Positions 1 to 11,768 of a DNA stretch of 64,000 bases are shown in pieces (positions within the stretch are counted from its first letter, which is position 1; each line of letters begins with the position of its first letter). Source of the stretch: Brachionus manjavacas (Eukaryota > Rotifera > Eurotatoria > Ploima > Brachionidae); assembly GCA_019054805.1 (NCBI GenBank), contig JAHQIY010000017.1:1736001-1800000 (forward strand). The letters are read 5' to 3'. The notes under the pieces are model-generated. The model did no database searches. It saw only the letters and a list, made by a program, of their open reading frames with translations, and was not told where the DNA came from. The position numbers and the translations under genes are program-made.

Positions 1-2560
1 TCGCTAGTACCTTTGGATATTTGCCTAGTTTATAATTATTTATTACGTAATTCAACCAAAAATTGATAATTATTCCCCCGACGCTTCCCAGAATCCTGAG
101 ATGTTCAATTAAAAGCTAAAATTTATCTTCAACATGCTAATTCAATTAAACTATACAACAATTTATTTTTTTAGCAAAAATTGACTCTCTCTCTCTCTCT
201 ATAATCCTAATCTTTATTTACACAAATTTACTTTTATATTTATTTTTATTACTAAGCAAAAAAGCAGACTTGAACAGGTTGAATTTGTTTTCGTATTTAG
301 TACGGTTCTGAAAAAAAATTGGCCTTTAAGGTAAATAAAAAATTTAGTGTTTTTAACAGCTCAGGTTAAAATTTATTTTTGAAAAAAATAATAAATTGAC
401 CCTGAGCATTTAGCTACATTAGGCTAGGTAGAAAAATTTTTCAGCCTCGATTGAAGCAAAAAAAAAGAATTGAGCTTTAAAGTAAGAAGCCTTGATAAGA
501 CCAAGCGGTAATCTGGTGTAATAAGCATCGAGTAATGAGATAAGCGCCAATCTAGCAGCTTATAATAAGCGTAAACAACAAAAAATATTCAAAAAAATCT
601 AATTAAACTTTTTAAATATTTATTTACACTAAAATTTATTCTGACAAAAAAAAAAAACAACAACACAAAATCTCGAGAACCCATATGGTTTCCGAAAAAT
701 CTGAAATAAGCTTCGTAATTATCTCTTGATCGAGCTTTATTCATCGTTGAATAATACTTAATAAAACTCTTGAAAATTTCTACAAGCACCTCTCTTCTAC
801 TAGCAACAATGCTAAAGCTCTTAATTAAAAGCGAATAATTCCTTTTCTAGTGATACAGGTATCCGCAGGCAGGGGGTATTACAAAACAATCGTTTTTTAT
901 GAGCTTAAATTACTTATTTTAGATGCTTACCTTGCCGGTTTTCAGCAAAAAAGCACTCTCTACAATTCTACAATTTTCTACAATTTGTGTAGCGTAGACC
1001 AAATTGTCAGATACAAACCATCTAATTGCATAATAGCTGCTGAATGAGTCCCTTATCATCAAAAGACTTTGAGATTAATATCATTGATTAAGAGCCTTGG
1101 GTGCCTAAGTCTTCTTATCCCTAATCTCGTTTAGCTTAGTAAATTTTCTAATGCTATTTTAATTGTAATTCAATTTAGCTTGGAAAATTCGTCAACACCT
1201 TTTAGATACACAATCTTTTTATGATTTACAAACAAAATATTTTGGCTAGGAAGAAATATCTTGAATACAAATAGAACGTGAGATTAAAATAGCTTGCCCA
1301 AAATGAGTATCTTGGAGATAAATAATTTTATTCAAAAAAAAATAAGAAAAATAAAAGAAAATGTTATTCAAAACTCGATCGAGCACATACCTTGTGATTT
1401 AGCCTTGAGCTAGATGCACATTCTAAAACAAACATTAGCTAAAAATTTTAAATCAACAACAATTCTTATGAAAATAAAGTATTTTTCTTCAAAATTGTTA
1501 TTCCATTCACAAGACCCTTTTCTATTCACCCAAGCTATCTACAGCGATCATTTAAAAAAAAAAAAAACTTTTAAAATTTTTCAACTAAATTTGCTGTTTT
1601 TCAGAAAACTGAATTTTTGAGAAAAAAGAGAAAAAAAAACTTATTAGCTCTATTACATTCTATTACTGACATATAATCGATTGCTCGGGGAATCGAAGCC
1701 TTTAAGTCATTAAATGAATTTGCTTTTAAATAAAGATACGATCACTAATACAATTATCTCTTAAAAATAAGCAGCTTTTGCCTTGGATGGCCCGGGGTAG
1801 TGTGAATATTCGACCCGGAACAAATGCTTGATTTGGCCGATCCGGGTTCAAAATATTTTTGTGTCAATCAAAACTTGATTAATTGAAATTTTTCTTGATT
1901 TTTAATTAGACTTTTTGTCGTGGTTCAGTTCATTCGTGATTAGTTGCACTCTATCTGTAGTTTAAAAGTTTTTTGCCAACAAGTGGTCGATAATCTGGCG
2001 ATGAAAGATCAATTTGAATGCCGATAGCTGGTGTTATCTGATAACCAGCTCAAATAGCAGACCAGTCAAGAGTGGGAATTTGAAATTTGAACGCACTTTT
2101 AGAAGCAAATGAAGAAAAAATTCTCATTAAGAGCAATTATCGAAATTGATTTTTTAAACTTTTTTTTTCTCTTTTTTTTTAAGCCTCAAGAGTGCAATTA
2201 ACCCTAAAAAATGTTACAATCTGACTTTATTTGGCGTCAAAAAGCCCAAGCTAAATATTCGAAAAAGTCGAAAATATATACCGAACAGAGTTATCTAATC
2301 TTAATCTTTCAGAAATTTTTCTTGAGATTAACAAGCGTTTAAGATTTAGGCAACAAGAATTTATTTGATTTTTAGAATTATCTGTTTCCGCCCGGTTCTA
2401 ATCATTCAAAACTATTCATCAAAAATATTTTAATTTAAAATAAAGTCTTTTAATCAAAATCCCACCCAAATCCCATCAAAATCTAATTCATATACTTTAT
2501 TTAAAAAATTTTAAAATTTAATAAACAGCTAAATTGATTTTTTGTTGTACTATTAACTAT
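1..2560. other. Intergenic AT-rich stretch with a short CT microsatellite
   Basis: I see no supportable gene here. Open frames are short, low-complexity and lack splice-linked partners. A (CT)n run lies at about 184-201 and there are many A and T homopolymers. A locally GC-richer patch at 1788-1850 has no recognisable tRNA fold. Confidence 0.6.
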
Positions 2561-3888
2561 TTAGTTAGATCTTCGAACTGTTCCCAGACCCAAACTGAAG
2601 CCGGCCATTTGACTTTCAACCGGTTGATACAATCTAAAGAAACTGGACGATCCGCGTTTCAATTGATTCTTAAATTTAATTTTTTTCCTTTAAATCCAGA
2701 AAAATAAAAAAAAATTTACAGTGTCATAAAGATGCTTGAAAACGTCTATCCAAGAGGCGTACAGAGCCATCCTAGGTGGCCTGGCAGCCATTATGGAACT
2801 GCCGCTGATGCAACTAATTGAGCTCACTAATGAAAGCGGGTAGGTTACCGAGTTGGCAATAAGCTTTAAAAAAAATTTAATTTTTTCCCCTAGGACAAGC
2901 ATATTTGAATACTGATGAAAAAAGATCAATCAAAGCATCGATTTCTTTGTCCTCATACACATAATTTCTGATCAAATAAGCCAGTGAACTTGTCAACGCA
3001 ATGGTAGAGGCCTCGAACAAAATTCGAGGTATTAGACCACTTAAAGTCAAAAAAACTAATTTGATGTCTTTTTGTTTAGCTTGAAAAAAATACCTGAAGA
3101 ATCCTTGAATACCCTCGCCTCGATATATTTCAGATATATTGTGAAATATGTTCCACGAGCTGTAGGCAGTTTCGCCTCCGACGAATTGAGCCATGCAGCG
3201 TAAGCCCATTACATGAAATGGATGGCTGAAAATTACACCCCAGCATCTTGCTGTCAATTCTTTGGAAGTCTTTATTTTTAATTTTTTTTTCATTATTTAA
3301 TTTCTATTAATTTAATAAAATTAATTGGACTTTACTTGTTTAATAAACACTGCTATTTTGTCTTCGCTTTTGTCTTTTCTCTCCACTGATTGTTCTTGGT
3401 CCACAGGCTCAAATTCGTCCAGCATCTAAATTACATTGAGGATAAAGGCAAAGTTAAAAAAATTGGTTCTAGACACTACGTACTACGTTGACTGAGTCGT
3501 AAACATAGGTGGCTACTGATTGGGATATAACTTTCATGCCGAGACCTCGGTATAAACCGGCTATTCCTTCAACGGAGTACACATACCTCACTTTAGAATT
3601 TATTTTTTTTTAGGATTCAGATAAAAACCAAAGATTTTTGTTTACTGTATGAAAAATTGTTCGGGTAAAAAAATTGCTCGCGTCCAAAAATACTTAGAGA
3701 TTTGAACGGTGGTAATGGTTCGTGGCCAATCTGCACAGAAATTAAATTTTGTTTGTTTACAAAGAGAGGATTTGTTTTACTTGTATGAGGACTTTGATGT
3801 AGGAGAGCGGATAAAATGGAGTCTGAAAGAGTCCAGCGGTGAGTGAGCTGGACGCTGATGGCTCCTTTTTTTTTGATTTCTGTAGCAT
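2561..3888 (-). CDS. MTCH2: Mitochondrial carrier homolog 2 (MTCH2-like), eight exons
   Basis: This is a divergent member of the mitochondrial carrier family that sits in the outer membrane; MTCH2 is known as an outer-membrane protein insertase and BID receptor. The minus-strand exons I could place are 3781-3888, 3646-3730, about 3484-3590, 3336-3425, 3094-3269, 2913-3039, 2720-2863 and 2561-2668. All have GT-AG borders, the phases agree, and the introns are 49-66 nt. The product is about 314 residues (human 303). Segments alignable by eye to human MTCH2 are YIKVLIQIGHEPLPP, GLYRGLG, SHPFHVMGLRCMAQF, SGLIPRILFEA, YASWIDVFKHL and SSSFFR. The first ATG follows an in-frame stop. The third donor is ambiguous by one codon (3484 or 3487). 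MTCH1 is the alternative name, because the two paralogues are vertebrate duplicates. Confidence 0.93.
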
Positions 3889-6545
3889 GGTATTTGAATC
3901 TAATTATGAAGGTAAAATTGGTGTTAATTCGGCGATCGCGTCATTAACTCAGAATAGAGAATAGTTTTTTAAAATGCAAAATTTCGATCATTTTAGTTCA
4001 GAATTGGATGTATAATTTTACTTTATATTATTAACTTTACAATTTTTCTAGGTTTCAAATCTCAGATACTTTTTGAAGCAATTTTTTTTCAATTAGAAAT
4101 TTAAAAATTTAATTTTTTTAGATAATTTTTTTTGTTTAAATATTTATGAATTTTCTAAATCTAGAAATATTCACGCTAACCTTATAGACCTATTGAACTA
4201 GATTTGTAAAAAAATTAGAACAGTTTTTATTTCAAGTTATTTTTTTAGTAATCAATCTAAATAAAATAAAATAATTTTCGTTTATTTTTTTTGAATCAAT
4301 GAATCTAAACCAGGCTCTTTCCATGGCAAAAATGTTGTTTGATTTAAGATTTTTTATCAACCTTTGTCAGAAACTTTTTTGATTTTTAATTTGTATTTAT
4401 GAATTGTAATTCATTAGAGATTAATTTTCTTATGTATATTAAATATGTTAACTATTAGATCAGAAATTTATTTATGTAAAATATTTTTTTTATATTTAGT
4501 AAAAACTCTTGGTTCTATCTTGACCCTTGAATTTAAAATATAACAATGCTAATTTTCTCTTTGAATTACAAATTGGGATTCATTTTGGCATTCAAAAGTA
4601 TTATGGTTTTTGTTAAGCATTACTCAAAAGCTGAACAACTTAATTTAAAAATTATAACAGATATCTTCATGAAAATCTTGAGTTGATTTGAAAAAAGATA
4701 AATTTTCTAAAATATATCGATTTGTTTCAGAAAAACAGATAAAATAAAAATTGTAATTTACTACCACTCTCAGCTGGCATTTAAGTAAAGAAAACAAAAA
4801 AATACCAAGCATTAGTAAATTTTATTAAACAAATAATAAAAACGATTTTTGTTCGCCCAAATTTTGAACAACCTCAACTTTTTTTAAATAATATCTCAGT
4901 TATCGAAAAAGTAAAATATCTAAAAAATAATTTCAATTTAAATAAAGTTTAAAATATCAAAAATAACCAACGAAAAATATTTTATAGAAAAAAACTAATA
5001 CTCCCTTCACAATTTCCTTTCTTTAAAAAAACTCTAAAAATTTTTTAACTAATTTTGTCTAAAATCCAAAGCATAACTTTAATTTCAAAATCGAAATTTT
5101 TTTAGACCTAAAATTTTCAAAAATTGTCCATTATCTAAAATATAAAAACCTAGATACAAAAGATTATAAATGAATATTTAAACTATCTTTATAATTTAAA
5201 TTTTATTTTGAAAGTTTCATATTAAGTAAACAGGTCTAAGTTTACCAATGACTCTGAGTAACTATTTTTTCCAATTGATTCAGAAAAATTTTATAATTTT
5301 TTTAACAGACTAAGTTAATTCATTTAAAAATATTAATTTAATGGTGAAAATGTTATAAATTATATTGAAAATAGAAAGTTTTAATAAGGTGATTAAAAAT
5401 TGTCATTTGGATAATTAAATTACAGATTTTAATTTACTAAATTTTTAATTATTAATTTTAATTTTAACTAATAGTTTTCTAATCCACAAAATACCTGAAT
5501 CCCTAAACTAGGGCTCTGCCCCGGACCCCGTTTAATTTCTATATGAGTATCAATTTTTTTATATGATATGATGGCTTTATATTTTGCCTTTAATTTATTC
5601 GATCAAAAATATAACGATTGATCAATTTTTGAAAAAAAAATTAAAATTTTAACAAGACTGATTACTATTTACAAAAATTGTTTGGTTAAGTTTAACTCTC
5701 TGCCAAAGGTAACTGTATTCTCTAAATCTGACAGGGTTTTTTAAAAGTAACCATTTTGTTCACCAAAATTAAATAAAAATTATTTTAAGTTTAGTCATAC
5801 ACTTTTAAAATCTGAGTTCTGTTTAACATAGTAAAATGTTATCAAATTCATTATGAAAATATTTTAATAAAAGAAAATTTTAACAAAAAATAGTTGCGAC
5901 AGATAATGAAAAAGGACATGACTTTTGTTTATTAATCAAATTGAGATCAGAGTTATTTTTCGTGTAGAACAGCTTCAATCTGGAAAAAAGTTAACAACTA
6001 CTGAACTTATTTTAAACTAAAAAAAAAATTTGAACTATTTTTTTCCAAAGTCATTTGAATTATTTAAAAAAAATTTTTAGTGTTAACAAATTAAAGAAAT
6101 TTGCTTTTTTTTTTTTGGATTCTGATTTTATTTTAATTAAAATATTTTTTTCGAAATGTGTATAATTTATTTTTTGTTCATTCTAAAAATAAAATCGATT
6201 TGACTCTAAAATTAAACAATTTTGAAAAAATTAAATTAAATATGCCAATATCTGGTAAACTCTAAAAAGAAGATTATAAACTGGACTCTTCAATCAATGT
6301 CCTGCTAAGACAAAAAATAACATAAACTCACATCGAGCCAGATTTTCCTAAACAAAAACTGAACTTTTTCATTTTAAACAAATTTTCGATCGACCTGATA
6401 ATATTTCAAAGGCTTTTTTTTGCATATTGGAATTATTTTCATAAGCTAAATAATCTTAAATAAAAATTTCTCATAATTTTTTATTTTTTTATTAAAATTT
6501 AACGCAGTAAATTTTTCAGAATTAAAAAAAAATACATTGCTGAAA
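3889..6545. other. Intergenic AT-rich stretch
   Basis: No coding signal was found on either strand. The stretch is dominated by A and T runs. The only structure noted is a dispersed repeat at about 5400-5600, listed separately. A T-rich tract ending in TTTTTCAG at 6512-6519 just before the epimerase could be a 5' UTR or trans-splice acceptor. Confidence 0.6.
5400..5600 (-). repeat. Dispersed repeat related to the core of the 8.6-9.7 kb element
   Basis: Read on the minus strand, this stretch resembles 9030-9190 on the plus strand. Both have AATTAAACGGG, then GAGCCCT, GTTTAGGGATTC, and a matching AT-rich tail with TAGAAAACTA. The match is imperfect, so it is an older or partial copy of the same element family. 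It is the only GC-richer block in this gap. Confidence 0.6.
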
Positions 6546-7625
6546 ATGTCCAGATCAGTTCTGGTAACAGGAGGTGCTGGATTTATAGGATCACATTGCG
6601 TAATAGAGCTCATAAAAGACGGATTCGAAGTTGTTATAATAGACAATTGGATCAATTCTTCTAAAGGTAATAAATTAAAATCAGAAATTTTTGGAAATAT
6701 TTCTATCTATAAAGAATGCATTCCACGACTTGAACAGATAGTTGGTAAAAAAATTACTGCCATCACTGGCGACATATGCGACAAACAGCAAATTGAAAAA
6801 ATCTTTGAGAACTACAATTTCTTCGCGGTTCTACACTTGGCCGCATTCAAGGCTGTAGGCGAGTCATGCCGAAAGCCAATTGAGTACTTTATGAACAATG
6901 TTTACGGCAGTTTAAATGTGCTGGAAGCAATGAAAAAGCATTGTGTAAAAAATTTTGTCTTTTCAAGCAGTTGTACGGTCTATGGAAAGCCAAAATATCT
7001 TCCATTAGATGAAAAACATCCAAGTAACAACGAACATATAACAAATCCATATGGAAGAAGCAAATTTGTAGTAGAAAATATTCTCAAAGATTTGTATTCC
7101 TCGGACAAATCATGGAACATAGTAATTTTGCGCTATTTTAATCCAGTAGGAGCACATGAATCTGGTTTGATTGGGGAGGATCCAAGAGATGAACCAACCA
7201 ATTTAATGCCATTCATAAGCCAAGTAGCTGTGGGAAGGCGATCAGAGGTGAACATTTTTGGAAGCGATTATGACACTAAAGATGGAACTGGAGTGAGAGA
7301 CTACATACACATATTTGATTTGGCGCGTGGTCATAGCCTGGCTATGGCTAAATTAGAACAAAATCCTGGACTAAAAATTTATAATCTTGGCACTGGCAAA
7401 GGATACTCGGTTCTTGAAATGATTACCACTTTTGAAAAAGTGACAGGTTTGAATATTCCAAAGAGATTTGTCGCTAGACGGCCTGGTGATGTGGCCAGTA
7501 TCTTTGCCGTATCTGATTTGGCAGAAAAAGAACTTGGATGGAAAGCGACCAAAACTTTACAGGATATGTGTCGCGACACCTGGAATTGGCAGTCGAAAAA
7601 TCCAAATGGCTTCGACAGTTTTTAA
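6546..7625 (+). CDS. GALE: UDP-glucose 4-epimerase
   Basis: The enzyme interconverts UDP-galactose and UDP-glucose in the Leloir pathway, using tightly bound NAD in the cytosol. It is a single exon of 359 residues, close to the usual ~348. The extended short-chain dehydrogenase fold is plain: a Rossmann glycine motif TGGAGFIGSH near residues 8-17, LHLAAFKAVGES near 93, SSSCTVYG near 131, and the catalytic YGRSK (YxxxK) near 162. They are followed by LRYFNPVGAHESGLIGEDP and GTGVRDYIHIFDLA, both typical of GALE. The open frame extends nine bases upstream through TTG, but the first ATG is at 6546. No introns, unlike its neighbours. Human-type GALE also acts on UDP-GalNAc; that cannot be judged here. 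Confidence 0.96.
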   Translation: MSRSVLVTGGAGFIGSHCVIELIKDGFEVVIIDNWINSSKGNKLKSEIFGNISIYKECIPRLEQIVGKKITAITGDICDKQQIEKIFENYNFFAVLHLAAFKAVGESCRKPIEYFMNNVYGSLNVLEAMKKHCVKNFVFSSSCTVYGKPKYLPLDEKHPSNNEHITNPYGRSKFVVENILKDLYSSDKSWNIVILRYFNPVGAHESGLIGEDPRDEPTNLMPFISQVAVGRRSEVNIFGSDYDTKDGTGVRDYIHIFDLARGHSLAMAKLEQNPGLKIYNLGTGKGYSVLEMITTFEKVTGLNIPKRFVARRPGDVASIFAVSDLAEKELGWKATKTLQDMCRDTWNWQSKNPNGFDSF

Positions 7626-7900
7626 TTTTTTTTAAAGATTTTACAACAGCAAAAAGTTATGATTAATTTTTAATTTTTTTTTTTTGTTGTGTACCGGACA
7701 AAGCTGATGATTCTAGTCCATGAAAAATATTACCAAGACAACACAAAATAAAAAAATAATTTAATATTTTAATTGAATTAAAAATTATAATAAAATTTAA
7801 GAAGAATTTTTTTTTCGTTTTTGAGCTTTAGGTAATTTGTATTGCCAGATTTAATAGAATGTTATGCGTGAAAAATATATGAAACAATAATTTAACTAGC
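7626..7900. other. Short intergenic spacer
   Basis: AT-rich spacer between the epimerase and the WD40 gene. A T12 run lies near 7677 and AATAAA-like signals near 7746. No gene seen. Confidence 0.5.
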
Positions 7901-10900
7901 ATGCCGAATAAAAGATTGGAAAAGGCGCTCAATGCCGGAAAACTGTATCAATTAGGTAGATATTGATTATTTTGAAGAATGTGCTAAATTTTAATTTTAA
8001 AAGGCCTAAATTTTATTGATTCCAAGCCTGAAAATTTAAGTCTATTGTATAGAGTTAATTGTTTGAATAAAAAAATTGATTACGGAGGAAATAGTGGTCT
8101 GGAATCTGGGAGAAGTAACTTTTCCGAGGAAAGTGGTAGCAATGCAGGATCGGATGAAAATGATAAAGTCGAAATTCTAAGTCTTCATTTCAATCAAAGT
8201 CAAAATTTAATAGCCACTGGTGACTCTGATGGCAATCTTCAGGTAATTTATTATTCATTTGAAGAAAGTATTTTAGAGAAATTAATTAATGGAACTAAAA
8301 TAAATTTTGAATAGTTTTGATTTTTTATACTGAAGGCAATAGAAATTATGAATGTTTTTTTAAATTAGATACATAGCTCATTTATTAAAAAATGTTTTTT
8401 AAGAAAAAAAATCTCTTTTCGGGGAAAAATAAAATAAATTTTTTTTTTTAAAAAAAAATATTAGTTAAATTTTTGTGCCCATGAAAATTTAAGAATTAAA
8501 AGAACAAAGATATTGACTAGGTTATGGTAAATTTTTATACTAGAGTTTATTTTATACCAAATAAAATAAATATAAAAAATTTTTAATAATAATAATTAAA
8601 ATTAAAAGAAATACTAAATAACTTCCATTAATATTTTGTAGAGCAAAACTTTTAAAATTTATTCATTATCTTCTGTCAAGTTCTCATTTTCTAAAGAAAT
8701 TATTTATTGTGTGGAATTAATTTTTTTTTAAATTATCAATAAAAACTAAAGAGATAAAATATTTTTTTATATTTTCAAAGCACAAAAGTTATTTGATCAA
8801 AAAAATTGATACAAGTGAAAACACTTTCTGTACTTTTTTTTTAAGTCCTTCTTATTTTTTTACTTAATGGGAATTTATTTCGTTTGACATGCTCCTTTTT
8901 ATAATTTCTGTACCTAATGGTTTATTCAATGGAATAAACCGAAACGGCTGATACAGCTCTACACGGCAAATCGGCGGTGATGGGCTCAGACAATCTACAT
9001 GTTAGGTATTGCAGCAAGAACTACTACTACTTATTTCAATCATTATATTCATAATTAAACGGGATACGAAGCGGAGCCCTGGTTTAGGGATTCGACTATA
9101 TTCTGTTGAATAGAAAACTAATAACAAAAATTTAAATGAATAATTTAACTATTAATTAATTAAAATCTTAAATTAAATTCCTATAAAAGGCCAAATAAAA
9201 AAAATTACCTTAAAGTACAAAAAGTGGCATATGTCTGATATGTGAACTGAAAATTATGTGCACTTACTTAAAGTTGATAGTTGAACTAAGTGCACGAAAA
9301 TTTAAAGACAAAAAAAAACGTGAACTGATCAATTAATACGTGAACTTTATTGATAATTAAAGTGTTTATTCGAGTTAATTAGATAATTTAGAAAAAAAAA
9401 GTATCACAGTGTTTCAATTTTTTTATGAGCCCGACTTTCATGTTTTTTTAGACCCCACTCTTTCAAACAATATTTCTCTTATCCCAACTGACTACACAAT
9501 TCACATAAAATACCACTTGTATTGACTACTTTATTTTTGTTTAAAATTTTTTTTTGATCAAATAACTTTTATGCTTTGAAAATATAAAAAAAATGTTTTA
9601 TCTCTTTAGTTTTTATTAAAAAAAAATTAATTCCACAAAATAAATAATTTCTTTAGAAAATGAGAACTTGACAGAAGATAATGAATAAATTTTAAAAGTT
9701 TTGCTCTACAAAATATAAAAGGAAAAGCTTCAACTTTTTAATATTTTTCAAAACTGAAATACAAAAGCTTTTTACCAAAGATGAATCAGAGTCCACGAAG
9801 CTAAGCTTTTTTAATTCAAAATTAAAAAATAATCTTAGTCTTTCAAAAATTGATACTAATTAAAACTTATAAATTAATTTTAATACTTAGTTTTTATTAA
9901 AAAAAAATATTATTTTAAGATTTATGACATCTTTTCAGCTGAAGCGTTAAATGACAGCAAAAGTGTTGATAACATGCCAATAATATGCATGAAATGGCAT
10001 CCATATTCCAATTTTAGTAGCAATTATTTATACTACGCCCATGTTAATGGTCTAATCGGAGTTTTTGATAAAGAACTGTCAAAAAAGAAAATATTGGTCC
10101 AGGAAAATGATGAAATATCCTGTTTGGACTTTAGTTTAGATGGCAGTGTACTAGCTTCAGTTGGGAAGGATTCAGTAATAAGAGTGTACGATTCGGATCT
10201 AAAAGGTTCACCCGACTTGAAAAAAATTATAACAACATACGGAGCTGACGCCGAGAATAGGTCTTTTTTTTCCTCAATTTCAAACACGGTCTCGTCCCTT
10301 TTGTCCACATCTCCGAGTCATACAGGCCGCCTCCAGTGCGTAAAATTCAGCAATACCAACAATGACCTGTTCTTTACGGGCGGTTGGGATCGATCTGTAA
10401 AAGCTTGGGACAAGCGCACAAACCAAGGGTATGTAAACAGTCTTCAAGGACCATTCATTTGTGGTAGTGATGCCATAGATATAAATGTAAGAGTAAAAAA
10501 AATATTCATAAGCATTTATTAAGAAAATTTTCAGGACAATTTAGTGTTGACAGCTTCTTGGGTGAGAGAGAATGCACTAGAGTTGTGGGATATAAGAAAA
10601 TTTGAAAAAATTAGCACATTGTCGATAGCGAATAATACACCGGAATCAAATGATGGAAATGTGAGTCTGAGAGAGAAGTTGAAGCTAAACGATACTAAAG
10701 TCAATGAATATTTGTATGCATGTAAATTTTTTTCCAGCAATGAACTGAAAAATGAAGGTAAATCAACCGTAAACACCGTGCTAGCATGTGGAAGCGGAAC
10801 TCAGTCCCTGCATTTAGTTGACTACGAAAAGAACAATGGATCAGAGCTGATTTCATCGTTTTTTTGTGGATCTGCATTGTATTGTTTGGATGCAATTTAT

Positions 10901-10960
10901 TCATGTTCATTAATATGCTGTGGAGGAGTCAATAACTTTAGTGTTTTGACAGGGCATTAA
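7901..10960 (+). CDS. WD40-repeat protein, four exons
   Basis: The exons are 7901-7955, 8004-8242, 9920-10486 and 10535-10960, with matched phases, giving about 428 residues. The N-terminus (MPNKRLEKALNAGKLYQLG) is charged and an acidic, serine-rich stretch precedes the first blade. I count about seven WD-like units, enough for one propeller. Visible examples are IATGDSDGNLQIYD, GLIGVFDKE, LASVGKDSVIRVYD, FFTGGWDRSVKAWDKR and LTASWVRENALELWDIR, followed by weaker blades. Exon 3 starts after the acceptor at 9918-9919, which restores the blade ending NLQIYD. The second intron (8243-9919) is far longer than the rest because it holds a 1.1-kb transposon. The family is scaffold-like; I do not recognise the orthologue and assign no pathway. 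Confidence 0.88.
8634..9713. mobile_element. Non-autonomous DNA transposon with long terminal inverted repeats
   Basis: The ends are inverted copies. The left begins TTTTGTAGAGCAAAAC at 8634 and the right ends with its complement at 9713. The arms stay similar for about 170-190 bp, to about 8820 and from about 9510. TA flanks both ends (8632-8633 and 9714-9715), matching a TA target-site duplication as made by Tc1/mariner-like transposases. No transposase frame lies inside, so it would be mobilised in trans. The core (9030-9190) is shared with a repeat at 5400-5600. It lies in the second intron of the WD40 gene and makes up most of that intron. Confidence 0.82.
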
Positions 10961-11768
10961 GTTCATCTTTCTTCGTAAAACCTCACAAACTACCCCATGA
11001 ACTTTTTTTTTAAAAATAATGGACCTCTAATTTGAAAATTAATTTTTTCCTAAAGTTTAAAAATAGGAAAATTTAAAGAATTATTTTAAAATTTTATTTA
11101 TGTTGCCTAATGAGTGTTTATAGAATAAAAAAATTAATTTTTAAAAATAAAAAATGAAATAAAATAGCTTAAAATTAAAAAAAAAATCCATCTCCATTTT
11201 AGAACCTTGGTCACTCTCGTTGAACATTTGTCACCAAGGTAAAACTATCAACTAGAAAAAAAACACCAAAAATTCTTTATTAATTAGAAAATGCTCCAGT
11301 TCGCAATGAAACATTTCGATCATATTTAATGTGGTCCCAGCTTGATAAAACAAATTTAAAATAAAATAAGAATATAAGAAACAACTTAAACATCACAACC
11401 AATTCTCCGGGGTAGTTTGTAAGGCTTTTATAAGAAAAAAAAGAGATTGACACTTTTTTAATGTCGAAATTATAGTGTTTTAATTGATATTAAATAAAAT
11501 TAGAAAAATGTCCAAGTCTTTTTGTTTAGTAGGAAAAAATATCAAAATTTGTAATTGCTTCAGTTTAAAAAAATTTTAAAAAGCTGATTTAAATATTTTT
11601 AACTATTGATGAACCTAAATTCAAAAAATAAACAATTCAATGATTAATTTTTTTATTTTTTATCAGAATTTTTTTTACTTTTTCTCATATTTTCCATGGA
11701 AACACAATTTACTTTTACAATTAATCTTATTTTTAATTTGAAAATTTCAATTATTATTTGAGACCAAG
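10961..11768. other. Intergenic spacer
   Basis: AT-rich spacer between the WD40 gene and WDR93. No open frame or structure worth naming was found. Confidence 0.5.

Noticed and set aside
184-201. (CT)n run as a promoter element
   Set aside because: A plain microsatellite with no gene nearby to serve.
1788-1850. tRNA-like text (TGGC...GGTAG, then GATCCGGGTTCAAA)
   Set aside because: A weak A-box and B-box resemblance only; no acceptor stem or anticodon arm could be folded.
10033-10910. Minus-strand frames of 69-91 codons
   Set aside because: Antisense shadows of the WD40 exons.
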